Both the position numbers and the translations under genes were made by a program. The notes beneath the pieces were generated by a model. That model searched no databases, was not told the origin of the DNA, and was given only the letters and a program-made list of their open reading frames with translations. From assembly GCF_029868325.1 (NCBI RefSeq), contig NZ_JARWNW010000196.1:1-47414 (forward strand): a stretch of 47,414 bases of DNA, given 5' to 3'. The DNA comes from Nocardia carnea (GTDB lineage Bacteria; Actinomycetota; Actinomycetes; Mycobacteriales; Mycobacteriaceae). This document shows, one piece after another, positions 23,309-30,898 of this stretch (the first letter of the stretch is position 1; each line of letters starts with the position of its first letter).

Positions 23309-24664
23309 TCAGCCGATCGGGTCGGGCACCCGGCCCGGTTCCGGGGCCGCAGCGGAGGTTGCGATCTTCTCGCTGTCGACGAGATCGTCGCCGTGTAGAT
23401 CATCCCCAGTGAGCAGGAAGGAAGCCACCGCGCCACAGATCGCGGTCAGCAGCAGGTAGATCGAGGGCGACGGGGTCCAGTCGGTCTGCTGGATCAGGTA
23501 GGTGGCGACGAACGGCGCACTGCCGCCGAACACGGCCGCCGGGATATTGAAACCGATCGAGACACCGGTCGAGCGGATTGCCGCCGGGAACAACTCGGGC
23601 ATGGTGGCGGCAGAAGCGGACAGGTAGATCGCAGTGAATACGCCGAGCAGCAATTGGCTACCCAGCGCGAGCACCGGATTGCCCACGGTGATCGCCGCGA
23701 ACACCGGGAAGACGATGACGGCGAAGCCGATCGAACCGAACAGCAGTACCGGGCGGCGGCCGATCCGGTCGGAGAGCCGGGCCACGAGCGGCAGGGCCAC
23801 CATCGTGGCTGCTCCGGCACACATGGTGGAGACCAAGGAGAAGGTCGCGCCGTATTCGTTGACCGTGCCGATATAGGTCGGCATATAGGTGAACACCGCG
23901 TAGAAGCAGGTCGCGTGCATGGCGCCGATTCCGACGATCAATGCGAACCGGCGGCCGCGGCCGAGGACCTCCCGGGCGGGGGAGTGGCTCAAGGTGCCGG
24001 TTTCGCTCATGGTCTGGAAGTCCGGGGTTTCCTCGAGCTTCGCCCGGATATAGAGCGCGATACCGGCCAGCGGGGCGGCGAGCAGGAACGGAATCCGCCA
24101 GCCCCACTCCGCCATCCGATCGTCGCCGAGTGCGGCGGTGAGCGCGGTGACGACGGTGATGCCGAGCATCAGACCGGCCGTGGTACCGAAGGTGAGCCAG
24201 CTGATCCCGAAGGCGCGGCGGTTACGCCCGGCGTATTCGAGCAGGAAGGCACTGCCACTGCCGTATTCGCCGCCGGCGGAAAACCCTTGCAGGGTGCGCA
24301 GGGCGACCAGTACGAACGGTGCCGCGATACCCCACGAGTCGTAGCCGGGTAGCAACCCGATGCCGACCGAGCAGGCGGCCATCACGGTGAGGACCAGTAC
24401 GAGGACCCGTTTCCGGCCGATCCGGTCGGCCAGCGGACCGAGGACCACACCACCGAGCGGGCGGGCCAGGAATGCCAGGCCGAATACGGCAAAACTGCTC
24501 AGCAGTTCGGCCGTGGGGTCCTCGGACGGGAAGAACGTAGCCCCGATGTGGACAGCGAGGAAGCCGTACACCGTGAAGTCGAAGAATTCGATGGTATGGC
24601 CGATGGTGGCTCCGACGATGGCGCGGACGCGCCTCGGCGGGCGAGCAGGTGCCCGAGTACTCAT
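23309..24664 (-). CDS. MHS-family MFS importer
   Basis: A 451-aa 12-helix transporter of the metabolite:H+ symporter family (ShiA/ProP/KgtP type). Visible are AIVGATIGHTIEFFDFTVYG in helix 1, FLARPLGGVVLGPLADRIGRK with the family loop motif, LRTLQGFSAGGEYGSGSAFL in helix 4, a second-half motif RLSDRIGRRPVLLFG, and an IPFLLAAPLAGIALYIR stretch. AGGAGTGACC precedes the ATG at 24664. The frame is open upstream to 25213, but that region is not transporter-like. It is the first gene of operon B and likely imports the substrate oxidised by the GMC and aldehyde dehydrogenases. Confidence 0.88.
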   Translation of the reverse strand: MSTRAPARPPRRVRAIVGATIGHTIEFFDFTVYGFLAVHIGATFFPSEDPTAELLSSFAVFGLAFLARPLGGVVLGPLADRIGRKRVLVLVLTVMAACSVGIGLLPGYDSWGIAAPFVLVALRTLQGFSAGGEYGSGSAFLLEYAGRNRRAFGISWLTFGTTAGLMLGITVVTALTAALGDDRMAEWGWRIPFLLAAPLAGIALYIRAKLEETPDFQTMSETGTLSHSPAREVLGRGRRFALIVGIGAMHATCFYAVFTYMPTYIGTVNEYGATFSLVSTMCAGAATMVALPLVARLSDRIGRRPVLLFGSIGFAVIVFPVFAAITVGNPVLALGSQLLLGVFTAIYLSASAATMPELFPAAIRSTGVSIGFNIPAAVFGGSAPFVATYLIQQTDWTPSPSIYLLLTAICGAVASFLLTGDDLHGDDLVDSEKIATSAAAPEPGRVPDPIG

Positions 24665-24792
24665 GGTCACTCCTGACTGGCGGCGGGAGACCGCATACGA
24701 CGGCCCGCCGGTGATGTGCCGTGCCGGCACGGTGCTGCTGAGGCGGATGCTTGCTTCCGCGGTGCTGTGACTCGAAGCACAACCGCCCCCAT

Positions 24793-24822
24793 ACTGTATG
24801 CATAAAGCGCGTGCATTGGCAA
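24793..24822 (-). promoter_or_regulatory. Promoter of operon B with a palindrome over the -10
   Basis: On the minus strand TTGCCA (24817-24822) and TACAGT (24793-24798) are 18 nt apart, good -35 and -10 matches. ATACTGTAT (24791-24799), an odd-centred palindrome, covers the -10. The 5' leader would be about 120 nt. Confidence 0.5.
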
Positions 24823-24866
24823 AAGTTCCGCAATAATGCCAGCTAGATGAAGTGAAGCCAGGAGGG

Positions 24867-24876
24867 ATGTATACAT
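24867..24876. promoter_or_regulatory. Perfect palindrome, candidate GntR operator
   Basis: ATGTATACAT is self-complementary and shares the TGT-NN-ACA core with the operon C palindrome at 8738-8749. It lies upstream of the operon B -35. GGAGGG directly before its ATG is too close to serve as a ribosome site, so the short plus-strand frame starting here is not called. Confidence 0.4.
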
Positions 24877-25278
24877 TTCTGGCGCTGCCTCGAGTGGCGG
24901 TCTTCGTCTGGAGGTTGGCCTGCCGGTCGAGGGGCGGTCCCTTGCAACTGCCGTTCGAGGGAGCCGTTCGTGTGGAACCGGACCGCGGCGAAGCTCGGGT
25001 TCCTGCTCGATCTCGGTGCGCGCAGTACCTCGTGCCGGGGCGATTGTGTCCGCTCCGCTGACCGTCGTATCGCTGCTCGACGACCACGCGGGGGGCGCCG
25101 GCAGAGGCCTGCCTACGGCCGGGCCACCGCGTGTTCGACGCCGCACTGGTTTCGGTGTTCGGGATCGCCGAGCAGGTCGCCGCATGGCCTTTTCCGGCCG
25201 ACGACACGTCCATCGCGTCCGCGTAGGACGCATCGGCCGCGCGCCGCGAGACGTGCCGCTGCTTTCCGCACCGCGAAC

Positions 25279-25345
25279 AACGCCTGTATCGGGTGGTCGC
25301 GGAACTCGGCAGCCCGAGTGGCCCGCACCGCCCGATACAGGCGTT
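25279..25345. repeat. Nested inverted repeat of 67 nt in a gene-poor stretch
   Basis: AACGCCTGTATCGGG (25279-25293) is perfectly repeated in inverse as CCCGATACAGGCGTT (25331-25345). The match extends by three more pairs after one mismatch. Inside the loop ACTCGG-CAGC-CCGAGT forms a second hairpin. The 24877-25443 stretch around it has no gene I can support. Confidence 0.7.
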
Positions 25346-25443
25346 ATCGTCCGGAAGGCACCGGTTTGCTCACCGGCGCGTCGGCGCATGCCGGACGCGC
25401 GGCGGCCGGATACCCCTCCGCGCCCGGCATCGAAAGGGTTAGG

Positions 25444-25635
25444 TCATGTCCCCGCGTCGCCGGGGCGCTCGGTGCGGTCGACGCGCTCGTTGGCCAGGTC
25501 GTCGTCGTCCGCGGGCGGTTCGGGATCGTGCCATTCCTCGGCCCGGCTCGATCGGTTACCGCGCAGCGTGCCCTCCATTTCGTGGGCGAGTTCGTCGTCG
25601 CGGGCGGGGCCGTGCTTACTGCTTCCTCGTTCCAT
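25444..25635 (-). CDS. Small acidic protein, N-terminal part of a DUF2795-type protein
   Basis: A 63-aa acidic protein beginning MERGSSKHGPARDDEL, followed by RAEEWHDPEPPADDDD. This opening is the one I know from actinobacterial DUF2795 proteins, which go on for another 60-70 residues with the DUF2795 domain. Here the frame stops before that domain, so it is a shortened relative or a natural short form. AGGAGG with 5-nt spacing makes the ATG at 25635 certain if the gene is real. It follows the baeRF-type gene by 28 bases and is probably in one transcript with it. It has no membrane segment. The function is unknown. Confidence 0.65.
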   Translation of the reverse strand: MERGSSKHGPARDDELAHEMEGTLRGNRSSRAEEWHDPEPPADDDDLANERVDRTERPGDAGT

Positions 25636-25663
25636 CGTGTCCTCCTGCCTCCGGCGGCGGGGT

Positions 25664-26755
25664 TCAGGTATGCCGCAGCAGGGCGCCGACGCCCTCGCTG
25701 GGGGCGGTTTCCGCGTCGACCGGGGTGATTGTTCCGCCGCGCACCAGGACACCCACCGGTAGTGCTTCGTCGGCCCGGCAGGTCTGCGCGGCCGTTTCGG
25801 ACAGGGCGCCGAGCGCGGCCGGGTCGCGGACGGGTTCGGGATCCAGCTGTACGGTGCGGTCACCGAGGGCGGCGGCGTTGATCAGCAGATTCTCGGTATT
25901 GGCCGCCAAGAGCGCCGAAACCGTCGCGGAGAGCCCGGCGACGGCGGGTCCGTCGTCGCGGCCGCGGGCCTGGTCGAATCGCGCCACCGTTTCGTCCCGT
26001 ACCTCGCGCGCCTCGGCGGTGACCAGTTCACGGACGTCGTCATCGAATCCGCCGGTATCGGTGCCGGCCGCCCGGCCACCGGACTCGACTTCCACGACGC
26101 GGGCCGGCAGCGAGCCGAGCGCCCGGCGGACCTCGGCGCGGGCGGTGACATCACCGGCCAGCACCACGATCCTGGCCCGGATCCGCTCGGTCAGGCGTTT
26201 CAGCTCCGCGGCGATATCGTCGGCATTGCGCCGGACGGTTTCCTCCACGCGCCGCTGCATCGACAGATGCGACCAGCCGCCGCCGTGGCGGACCTTGTGC
26301 ACCGGATGCCCCTCGCCCTCCACGGTTTCGCCGACCACATTGCCCTCGTCGTCGACCCCGTACAGTTCCGACCCCACCTTGTCCACCACCGCCACCGCGT
26401 GCGGCACCTCCTCGGTCTCGCATTCGATGAGCGGCAGCAGATACGGCAACGGCGAGACCCGGACGATCTCCGGCTGCACCGGCCGGGGCAGCCGCCGGTC
26501 GATCAGCATTCGTTCGGAGTCGGCGATCAGGACGCGGCCGGCACGTCCCGGTTCGGGTGGGCTGCCGGTGACCGCCGCCGCGAGGGACCGGATCATTCCC
26601 TCCGTGGCGCCCGCGGCCTCGAGGCGTTCGGCGAGGGCCCGCCAGCGCAGGGTGCGCTGCTGCTCGGCGTCCTCCGTGTCGTGCTGGGCGTCGATGTACA
26701 GCGAGGCGAACGGGCCGGGTCGTTGCGCTACTTCTCGGATCGTCATATCAGCCAC
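25664..26755 (-). CDS. baeRF family 2-type (eRF1-like) protein
   Basis: A 363-aa protein of the bacterial/archaeal release-factor-like (Vms1/eRF1-related) group; Mycobacterium tuberculosis Rv2629 is of this kind. Features: FASLYIDAQHDTEDAEQQRTLRW at the N-terminus, a middle domain with RVSPLPYLLPLIECE and VVDKVGSELYGVDDEGN, the HGGGWSHLSMQRRVEETVRRN segment, and a C-terminal L7Ae-like domain (LGALSETAAQTCRADEALPVG). Members are thought to act on stalled ribosomes; here the role is inferred only. A GATT-N15-GGGTAC promoter is at 26766-26790, so stress control is likely. ATGs at 26755 and 26746 are both possible starts. Confidence 0.78.
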   Translation of the reverse strand: MADMTIREVAQRPGPFASLYIDAQHDTEDAEQQRTLRWRALAERLEAAGATEGMIRSLAAAVTGSPPEPGRAGRVLIADSERMLIDRRLPRPVQPEIVRVSPLPYLLPLIECETEEVPHAVAVVDKVGSELYGVDDEGNVVGETVEGEGHPVHKVRHGGGWSHLSMQRRVEETVRRNADDIAAELKRLTERIRARIVVLAGDVTARAEVRRALGSLPARVVEVESGGRAAGTDTGGFDDDVRELVTAEAREVRDETVARFDQARGRDDGPAVAGLSATVSALLAANTENLLINAAALGDRTVQLDPEPVRDPAALGALSETAAQTCRADEALPVGVLVRGGTITPVDAETAPSEGVGALLRHT

Positions 26756-26765
26756 GTGAGGGCGC

Positions 26766-26790
26766 GTACCCGGCGCGGCCGGATCGAATC
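26766..26790 (-). promoter_or_regulatory. SigB/SigF-type promoter
   Basis: The minus strand reads GATT-N15-GGGTAC, and the -10 ends 10 nt before the ATG at 26755. It would drive the baeRF-type and small acidic genes. Confidence 0.6.
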
Positions 26791-26845
26791 GCGGCGTCCG
26801 GAATCGATCTGCGGCCGCCCCGGAAACAGCGTTCGAACAGGGACA

Positions 26846-27820
26846 TCAGCCCGGCTGGGCGGTCAGTTTGCGCAGCGGTTCGTCGAGTTCGGCGCGGAAG
26901 AAGTCGAAGAAACCGTCAGGGTCGGGACCGGCGTTCTGCATGACCAGATGGTCGAATCCGGCGTCCACGAACGGCTGCGCCACGTCGAGGTAACGCTGCG
27001 GGTCCGGGCCGCAGGCGAACTTCTCCAGGATGTCCTGTTCCCGCACGGTGGCGGAGGCGGCGGCGAAATTCACCGGGTTGGGCAGTTCGCTCATCACCTT
27101 CCAGCCCGTCATCGCCCAGCGTGAGGTCTCGTGGGCGGCGCGGGCCGCGGTTTGTTCGTCGGGTGCCCAGGCCATCGGGACCTCGGCGTAGCGCGGTCCG
27201 TCGCCGCCCGCCTCCCGATAGCCGGAGACGAGTTCCGGTTTCGGTTCGGTGGCGAACAGGCCGTCGCCCAGTTCGGCGGCGATTCCGGCGGCCTGGGTGC
27301 CGCCGGCGGCGACCGCGATCACCGGCGGCTCGTCGGGCAGATCGAAGACGCGGGCGTCGGAAAGCTGAAGGTGCCGGCCCTCGTAGGATTGGTAGCCGCC
27401 CTGCCACAGCAACCGGATGATCTCCAGGGCCTCCCGTAGCAGCGCGTGCCGGCCGGCCACATCGACAGGGAATCCCTCCCCGACGACATGCTCGTTGAGA
27501 CGTTCCCCGGCGCCCACACCGAGAGTGAACCGGCCGTCGGAGAGCAGGGCCACGGTGGCGGCGGCCTGAGCGATGATCGCCGGGTGGTATCGCACGGTCG
27601 GACAGGTGACACCGGTGGCCAGCCCGATCCGCTCGGTTTCGGCGGCGATGGTGCCCAGGACCGACCAGGCGAACGGCGAATGTCCCTGATTGTCCAACCA
27701 GGGGTGATAGTGGTCGCTCATCTCGACGAAATCGAATCCGGCTGCTTCGGCGCGTACGGCCTGGCGGACCAGTTCGCCGGGCCCGAAGGCTTCGGCGGCC
27801 AGCTTGTATCCGATCTGCAT
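26846..27820 (-). CDS. LLM-class F420-dependent oxidoreductase
   Basis: A 324-aa TIM-barrel enzyme of the luciferase-like monooxygenase family in the F420 (G6PDH-like) branch. Features: GFDFVEMSDHYHPWLDNQGHSPFAWSVLG in pieces near residues 28-56, GLATGVTCPTVRYHPAIIAQAAATV, GRFTLGVGAGERLNEHVVG and VAAGGTQAAGIAAELGDG. These are the F420-site signatures. The substrate is unknown; relatives oxidise sugar phosphates or hydroxy compounds with F420. GGAGGAACC precedes the ATG, and a textbook stress-type promoter (GTTT-N15-GGGTAC) is at 27892-27916. It is cytoplasmic. Confidence 0.85.
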   Translation of the reverse strand: MQIGYKLAAEAFGPGELVRQAVRAEAAGFDFVEMSDHYHPWLDNQGHSPFAWSVLGTIAAETERIGLATGVTCPTVRYHPAIIAQAAATVALLSDGRFTLGVGAGERLNEHVVGEGFPVDVAGRHALLREALEIIRLLWQGGYQSYEGRHLQLSDARVFDLPDEPPVIAVAAGGTQAAGIAAELGDGLFATEPKPELVSGYREAGGDGPRYAEVPMAWAPDEQTAARAAHETSRWAMTGWKVMSELPNPVNFAAASATVREQDILEKFACGPDPQRYLDVAQPFVDAGFDHLVMQNAGPDPDGFFDFFRAELDEPLRKLTAQPG

Positions 27821-27891
27821 GGTTCCTCCGGAAGCTGTAGTGGCGGGTGCGCACGGACAACAGTCGCGCGCAGATACCGGGCAGGGGCGCG

Positions 27892-27916
27892 GTACCCGAG
27901 CGTTGGTCGGTGAAAC
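27892..27916 (-). promoter_or_regulatory. SigB/SigF-type promoter (best match)
   Basis: The minus strand reads GTTT-N15-GGGTAC, the closest match in the window to the mycobacterial SigF consensus. It is about 70 bases upstream of the LLM oxidoreductase ATG. Confidence 0.65.
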
Positions 27917-27966
27917 GCGCGCCGCGCCCGAGCCGGGGTCCCGCGGTACCCGGCGCGCGGATCGGG

Positions 27967-28740
27967 TCAGTCGGCCGCGGGAATCCGGTCGGGTGTGCGG
28001 GTGACGGTGGCGCCCGCGGCGGTGGCGAGGTGGGCGAAGGCGATCGCGTCGTGGATCGCGGCGCCGCCGGGGTCGTTGTTGAAGTAGACGTAGATATCGT
28101 GCTCGCCCGGCCAGGCGTCGGTGAGTCGGTCGGTCCAGGTGTGCAATGCCCGGCGGCCGTAGCGGGGCCGCGGATCAGCGCGGCCGTGGTGCAGCCGGAG
28201 GTAGCCCCACTCGGCGGTACGCCACAGCGGTGTCACCGGCCGTGACCCGGCGTCGGCCCAGCACAGGGCGGCCTCGTTGCGTTCGAGGACGGCGCGTACT
28301 TCGGGGGTCCACCACGATTCGTGCCGCGGTTCGACCGCGACCCGGATTCCGGCCGGGAAACAGCGCAGGCACGCTTCCAGCAAGCCGGGATCGCCTTGCA
28401 GTGTGCCGGGTAATTGCAGCAGCACCGGGCCCAGCTTCGCACCGAGTCCCTCGGCGTGAGTGAGCAGCCGCGCCACAGGTTCGGCTGGGTCGCGTAGCCG
28501 TTTCATATGGGTCAGGAAACGGCTCGCCTTCACCGCGCAGACGAAATCGGCAGGGGTGCGATCGTGCCAGGCGGTGAAGGTTTCCCGGCTGGGCAGGCGA
28601 TAAAAGGCGTTGTTGTTCTCGACGGTCGCGAAGTTGGCCGAGTAATGCTCGAGCCACAGTCGCTGTGGACAGGGATCGGGGTAGAACACCCCACGCCAAT
28701 CCCGGTACTGCCAGCCGGAGGTCCCGATGTGCCACGGCAT
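27967..28740 (-). CDS. DUF72 family protein
   Basis: A TIM-barrel-like DUF72 protein with the family opening WHIGTSGWQYRDWRGVFYP, YSANFATVENNNAFYRLP, FVCAVKASRFLTHMKRL, GPVLLQLP, a VEPRHESWW motif and YVYFNNDPGG. Family members are metal-dependent proteins of unknown reaction, often near DNA-repair or stress genes. The ATG at 28740 matches the family start; a GTG at 28749 would add three residues. A 139-base gap separates it from the LLM gene. No stress-type promoter was found in front of it. Confidence 0.82.
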   Translation of the reverse strand: MPWHIGTSGWQYRDWRGVFYPDPCPQRLWLEHYSANFATVENNNAFYRLPSRETFTAWHDRTPADFVCAVKASRFLTHMKRLRDPAEPVARLLTHAEGLGAKLGPVLLQLPGTLQGDPGLLEACLRCFPAGIRVAVEPRHESWWTPEVRAVLERNEAALCWADAGSRPVTPLWRTAEWGYLRLHHGRADPRPRYGRRALHTWTDRLTDAWPGEHDIYVYFNNDPGGAAIHDAIAFAHLATAAGATVTRTPDRIPAAD

Positions 28741-28749
28741 CGGTGTCAC

Positions 28750-29122
28750 TGCCTGCCGTGGCCGGCCGCGGGGAGCCGGTTAAGGGACCGGGTCGTCGTC
28801 ACAGGGAGCGACTACCCCGGAACCGGTAGTGCATTCCGGAACGGGCCCGAGCACCAGGTTGCTACGCGATTGTGCCGGTGGGGCGGCCGGCGACGGTGGG
28901 GTCGCTCCACGACGTGGGCGGACAACGGGCCCCCTGACGGTGCCGGGTAGCCCCGGTGACGGTGCCGGACACCATGTTCTCGCGCCGGTATGGGTCGAGT
29001 AGGCGAGGGCCGGCCGGCGCCGCAGCGCCACACCGACCTCTGCCTGCCGATTGGTTCCGTGTCGGTGTCGGTGAGGTCGCTTCGCGACCGTACCGGCCGG
29101 GTCGCCTGAGCGATGGTGTCGG
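28750..29122. other. Intergenic stretch without recognised features
   Basis: Between the DUF72 start and the hydrolase stop I find no gene, promoter match or strong hairpin. Short open frames on both strands have skewed composition and no ribosome site. GGGTAG at 28947-28952 has no -35 partner. Confidence 0.5.
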
Positions 29123-29995
29123 TCACGTCAGCGCGGGGCGGTTCAGCCAGCGCAGCAGGGCCGCGGTGACCTCGTCCGGCTGCTCTTCCATGAGGAAGTG
29201 ATCGGCGTCCACCCGTACCAGCTCGGCGTCGGGTATCCGGTCGGCGAGCTCCTCGGCGGTGCGCATCGGGATGGCGGGGTCGCGGCTACCCCAGATGACG
29301 GTGGTGGGGCAGGTGATCGCGGTCAGCCGCGCACCTAGTTCGGGGCGCACGCGGACCTCGTAACCTGACCAGAAATGCGTGTACCAGCGGCGGCCCTCGG
29401 GGGTGCGCAGTACCTCGAGGTAGCGCGCCAGCTGTTCCCGGTCGAAGCTGCCGTTGCGCAGATAGCGCGCCAACCCGATCCGGTGGACCAGGTACACCGG
29501 CGGTGTGGCCAGCAGACGCCGGGTCGGGCGGTGCCGGGAGCCGACGGTGAACGCGCCGAACAACAATCGATACGGTGGCGTGAACGTGCGGTGCGCTCGC
29601 GAATTCAGGAGCGCCAGCCTTCGGACCCGATCGGGATGGCGCTGCACGAAACCGAGTCCGAGGAAGCCGCCGTAATCGTGACAGGCCAGATCGACCTGGT
29701 CGACTCCCAGAGCATCGAACATCCGCGCGATCCGGTCGACCTCGCTGTCGTAATCGCAGGACAGGGCGGTATCGCGGGCGGAGTCGCCCCAGCCGAGCCA
29801 GTCGGGTGCCAGTACTCGTCGCCGCGCCGACAGCGGGCCGATCTGATGCTGCCAGGCCCGATGCGATTCCGGCCAGCCGTGCAACAGCACAAGTGGGTCG
29901 CCGGTACCGGCCTCGGCGTAGCACAACCGGGCACCGTCGACGGTCGTCTCCTTCAGTTCCGGTGCTGCTGTCCGATCGATCCGGTTCATGGTCAT
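29123..29995 (-). CDS. Epoxide-hydrolase-like alpha/beta hydrolase
   Basis: A 290-aa alpha/beta hydrolase. Features: the oxyanion motif LLHGWPESH (about 38-45), DWLGWGDS, the nucleophile elbow ACHDYGGFLG with Asp at about residue 107, the second acid in WGSRDPAIPM and the catalytic His in DADHFLMEEQP. An Asp nucleophile with HGWP is typical of epoxide hydrolases and haloalkane dehalogenases, not esterases. The substrate is unknown. It starts MTMNRID; either ATG (29995 or 29989) may be used. It is divergent from the AraC regulator at 30121, which may control it. Confidence 0.83.
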   Translation of the reverse strand: MTMNRIDRTAAPELKETTVDGARLCYAEAGTGDPLVLLHGWPESHRAWQHQIGPLSARRRVLAPDWLGWGDSARDTALSCDYDSEVDRIARMFDALGVDQVDLACHDYGGFLGLGFVQRHPDRVRRLALLNSRAHRTFTPPYRLLFGAFTVGSRHRPTRRLLATPPVYLVHRIGLARYLRNGSFDREQLARYLEVLRTPEGRRWYTHFWSGYEVRVRPELGARLTAITCPTTVIWGSRDPAIPMRTAEELADRIPDAELVRVDADHFLMEEQPDEVTAALLRWLNRPALT

Positions 29996-30120
29996 CGCTG
30001 CATGCCTTTCTCGTTCCCGGGGCAGACTGTGCCGAAAGAATCCCGGCGGCCAGGGTGCCGACTCGTCACCGGCACCGGAACCCTGCCGCTACTCGATCCC
30101 GCGCCGGTATCGTCGCGCAT

Positions 30121-30894
30121 ATGACCCAGGTGGCACTTCCGGAAACGTGCGCTACACCGGCCACCGCCCGGCTGTGGGTGCGGCTCGGTCACGCCGTTTA
30201 TCTCGGGCCGGGGCTGGGGCTGGACGCGCATTCGACCGCCATCCCATCGCTCGGTATCGGGATCGACGCGCCGTTTCGGGTCCGTGTGGACGGGCGGCCC
30301 GATATCACCGCCCGCAGCTTCCTGTTCCGCGCCCGGATCACGCATCACGTGGTGCAGACCCGGGGCCGCATGCTGTTCTGTTTCTTCGACCCGACCAGCA
30401 CCGCCCTGGCTCGCTGCCTCGGCGGAATGACCCGCCTGGCCGGGGACTATCCCTACGCGCACCGCCGCGAAGCCGATCTCGTGGCACTGTGCCGGGAACC
30501 GGAGCCGGATATCGAGCGCCTGCTCGACCTGGCCAGTATCCCGCTGCCCACCATCAGCGATGCCCGGATCGCCGCCGCTGCGACCCGGATCCGCGCCGAT
30601 CCCGCGCATCCGCACCGGGCCGGGGAAACAGCCCGCGCCGCAGGGCTTTCCACCTCATATTTCCTGCGCACCTTCGCCGGGCAGACCGGGACCAGCTTCC
30701 GCCGCTACGTCCAGTGGGCACGAATGGTGCATATCGCCCGGTCCTACGCCGCCGGCCACGACCTGACCCGGGCGGCAGCGGACGCCGGGTTCGCGTCACC
30801 GTCGCATTTCAGCGATACCTTCCGGGCGATGTTCGGGCTCACCCCCACGGCATTCACCCGGATCGGGGGAGAGCTGCGCATCATCGAGCGGTAG
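30121..30894 (+). CDS. AraC-family transcriptional regulator
   Basis: A 257-aa regulator with a C-terminal pair of helix-turn-helices of the AraC/XylS class. The recognition text is AAGLSTSYFLRTFAGQTGTSF (about 175-195) and LTRAAADAGFASPSHFSDTF followed by FGLTPTAF. The N-terminal 150 residues are a diverged sensing domain without a recognised ligand fold. The ATG at 30121 is chosen because the 5' continuation of the frame overlaps the divergent hydrolase promoter. The shared 125-base gap suggests control of the hydrolase and itself. It converges on the YhgE-like gene with 4 bases between the stops. Confidence 0.82.
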   Translation: MTQVALPETCATPATARLWVRLGHAVYLGPGLGLDAHSTAIPSLGIGIDAPFRVRVDGRPDITARSFLFRARITHHVVQTRGRMLFCFFDPTSTALARCLGGMTRLAGDYPYAHRREADLVALCREPEPDIERLLDLASIPLPTISDARIAAAATRIRADPAHPHRAGETARAAGLSTSYFLRTFAGQTGTSFRRYVQWARMVHIARSYAAGHDLTRAAADAGFASPSHFSDTFRAMFGLTPTAFTRIGGELRIIER

Positions 30895-30898
30895 CGCG

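Noticed and set aside
25279..25345. Inverted repeat considered as an integron attC site
   Set aside because: The ends do not read RYYYAAC and GTTRRRY, and no integrase or cassette array is present.
24667..25389. Minus frame of 240 codons upstream of the MHS transporter
   Set aside because: Composition is Arg/Pro-rich noise, and it covers the operon B promoter and the inverted repeat.
28947..28952. GGGTAG as a further stress promoter
   Set aside because: No GTTT/GATT-like -35 at 14-16 nt and no gene downstream on that strand.
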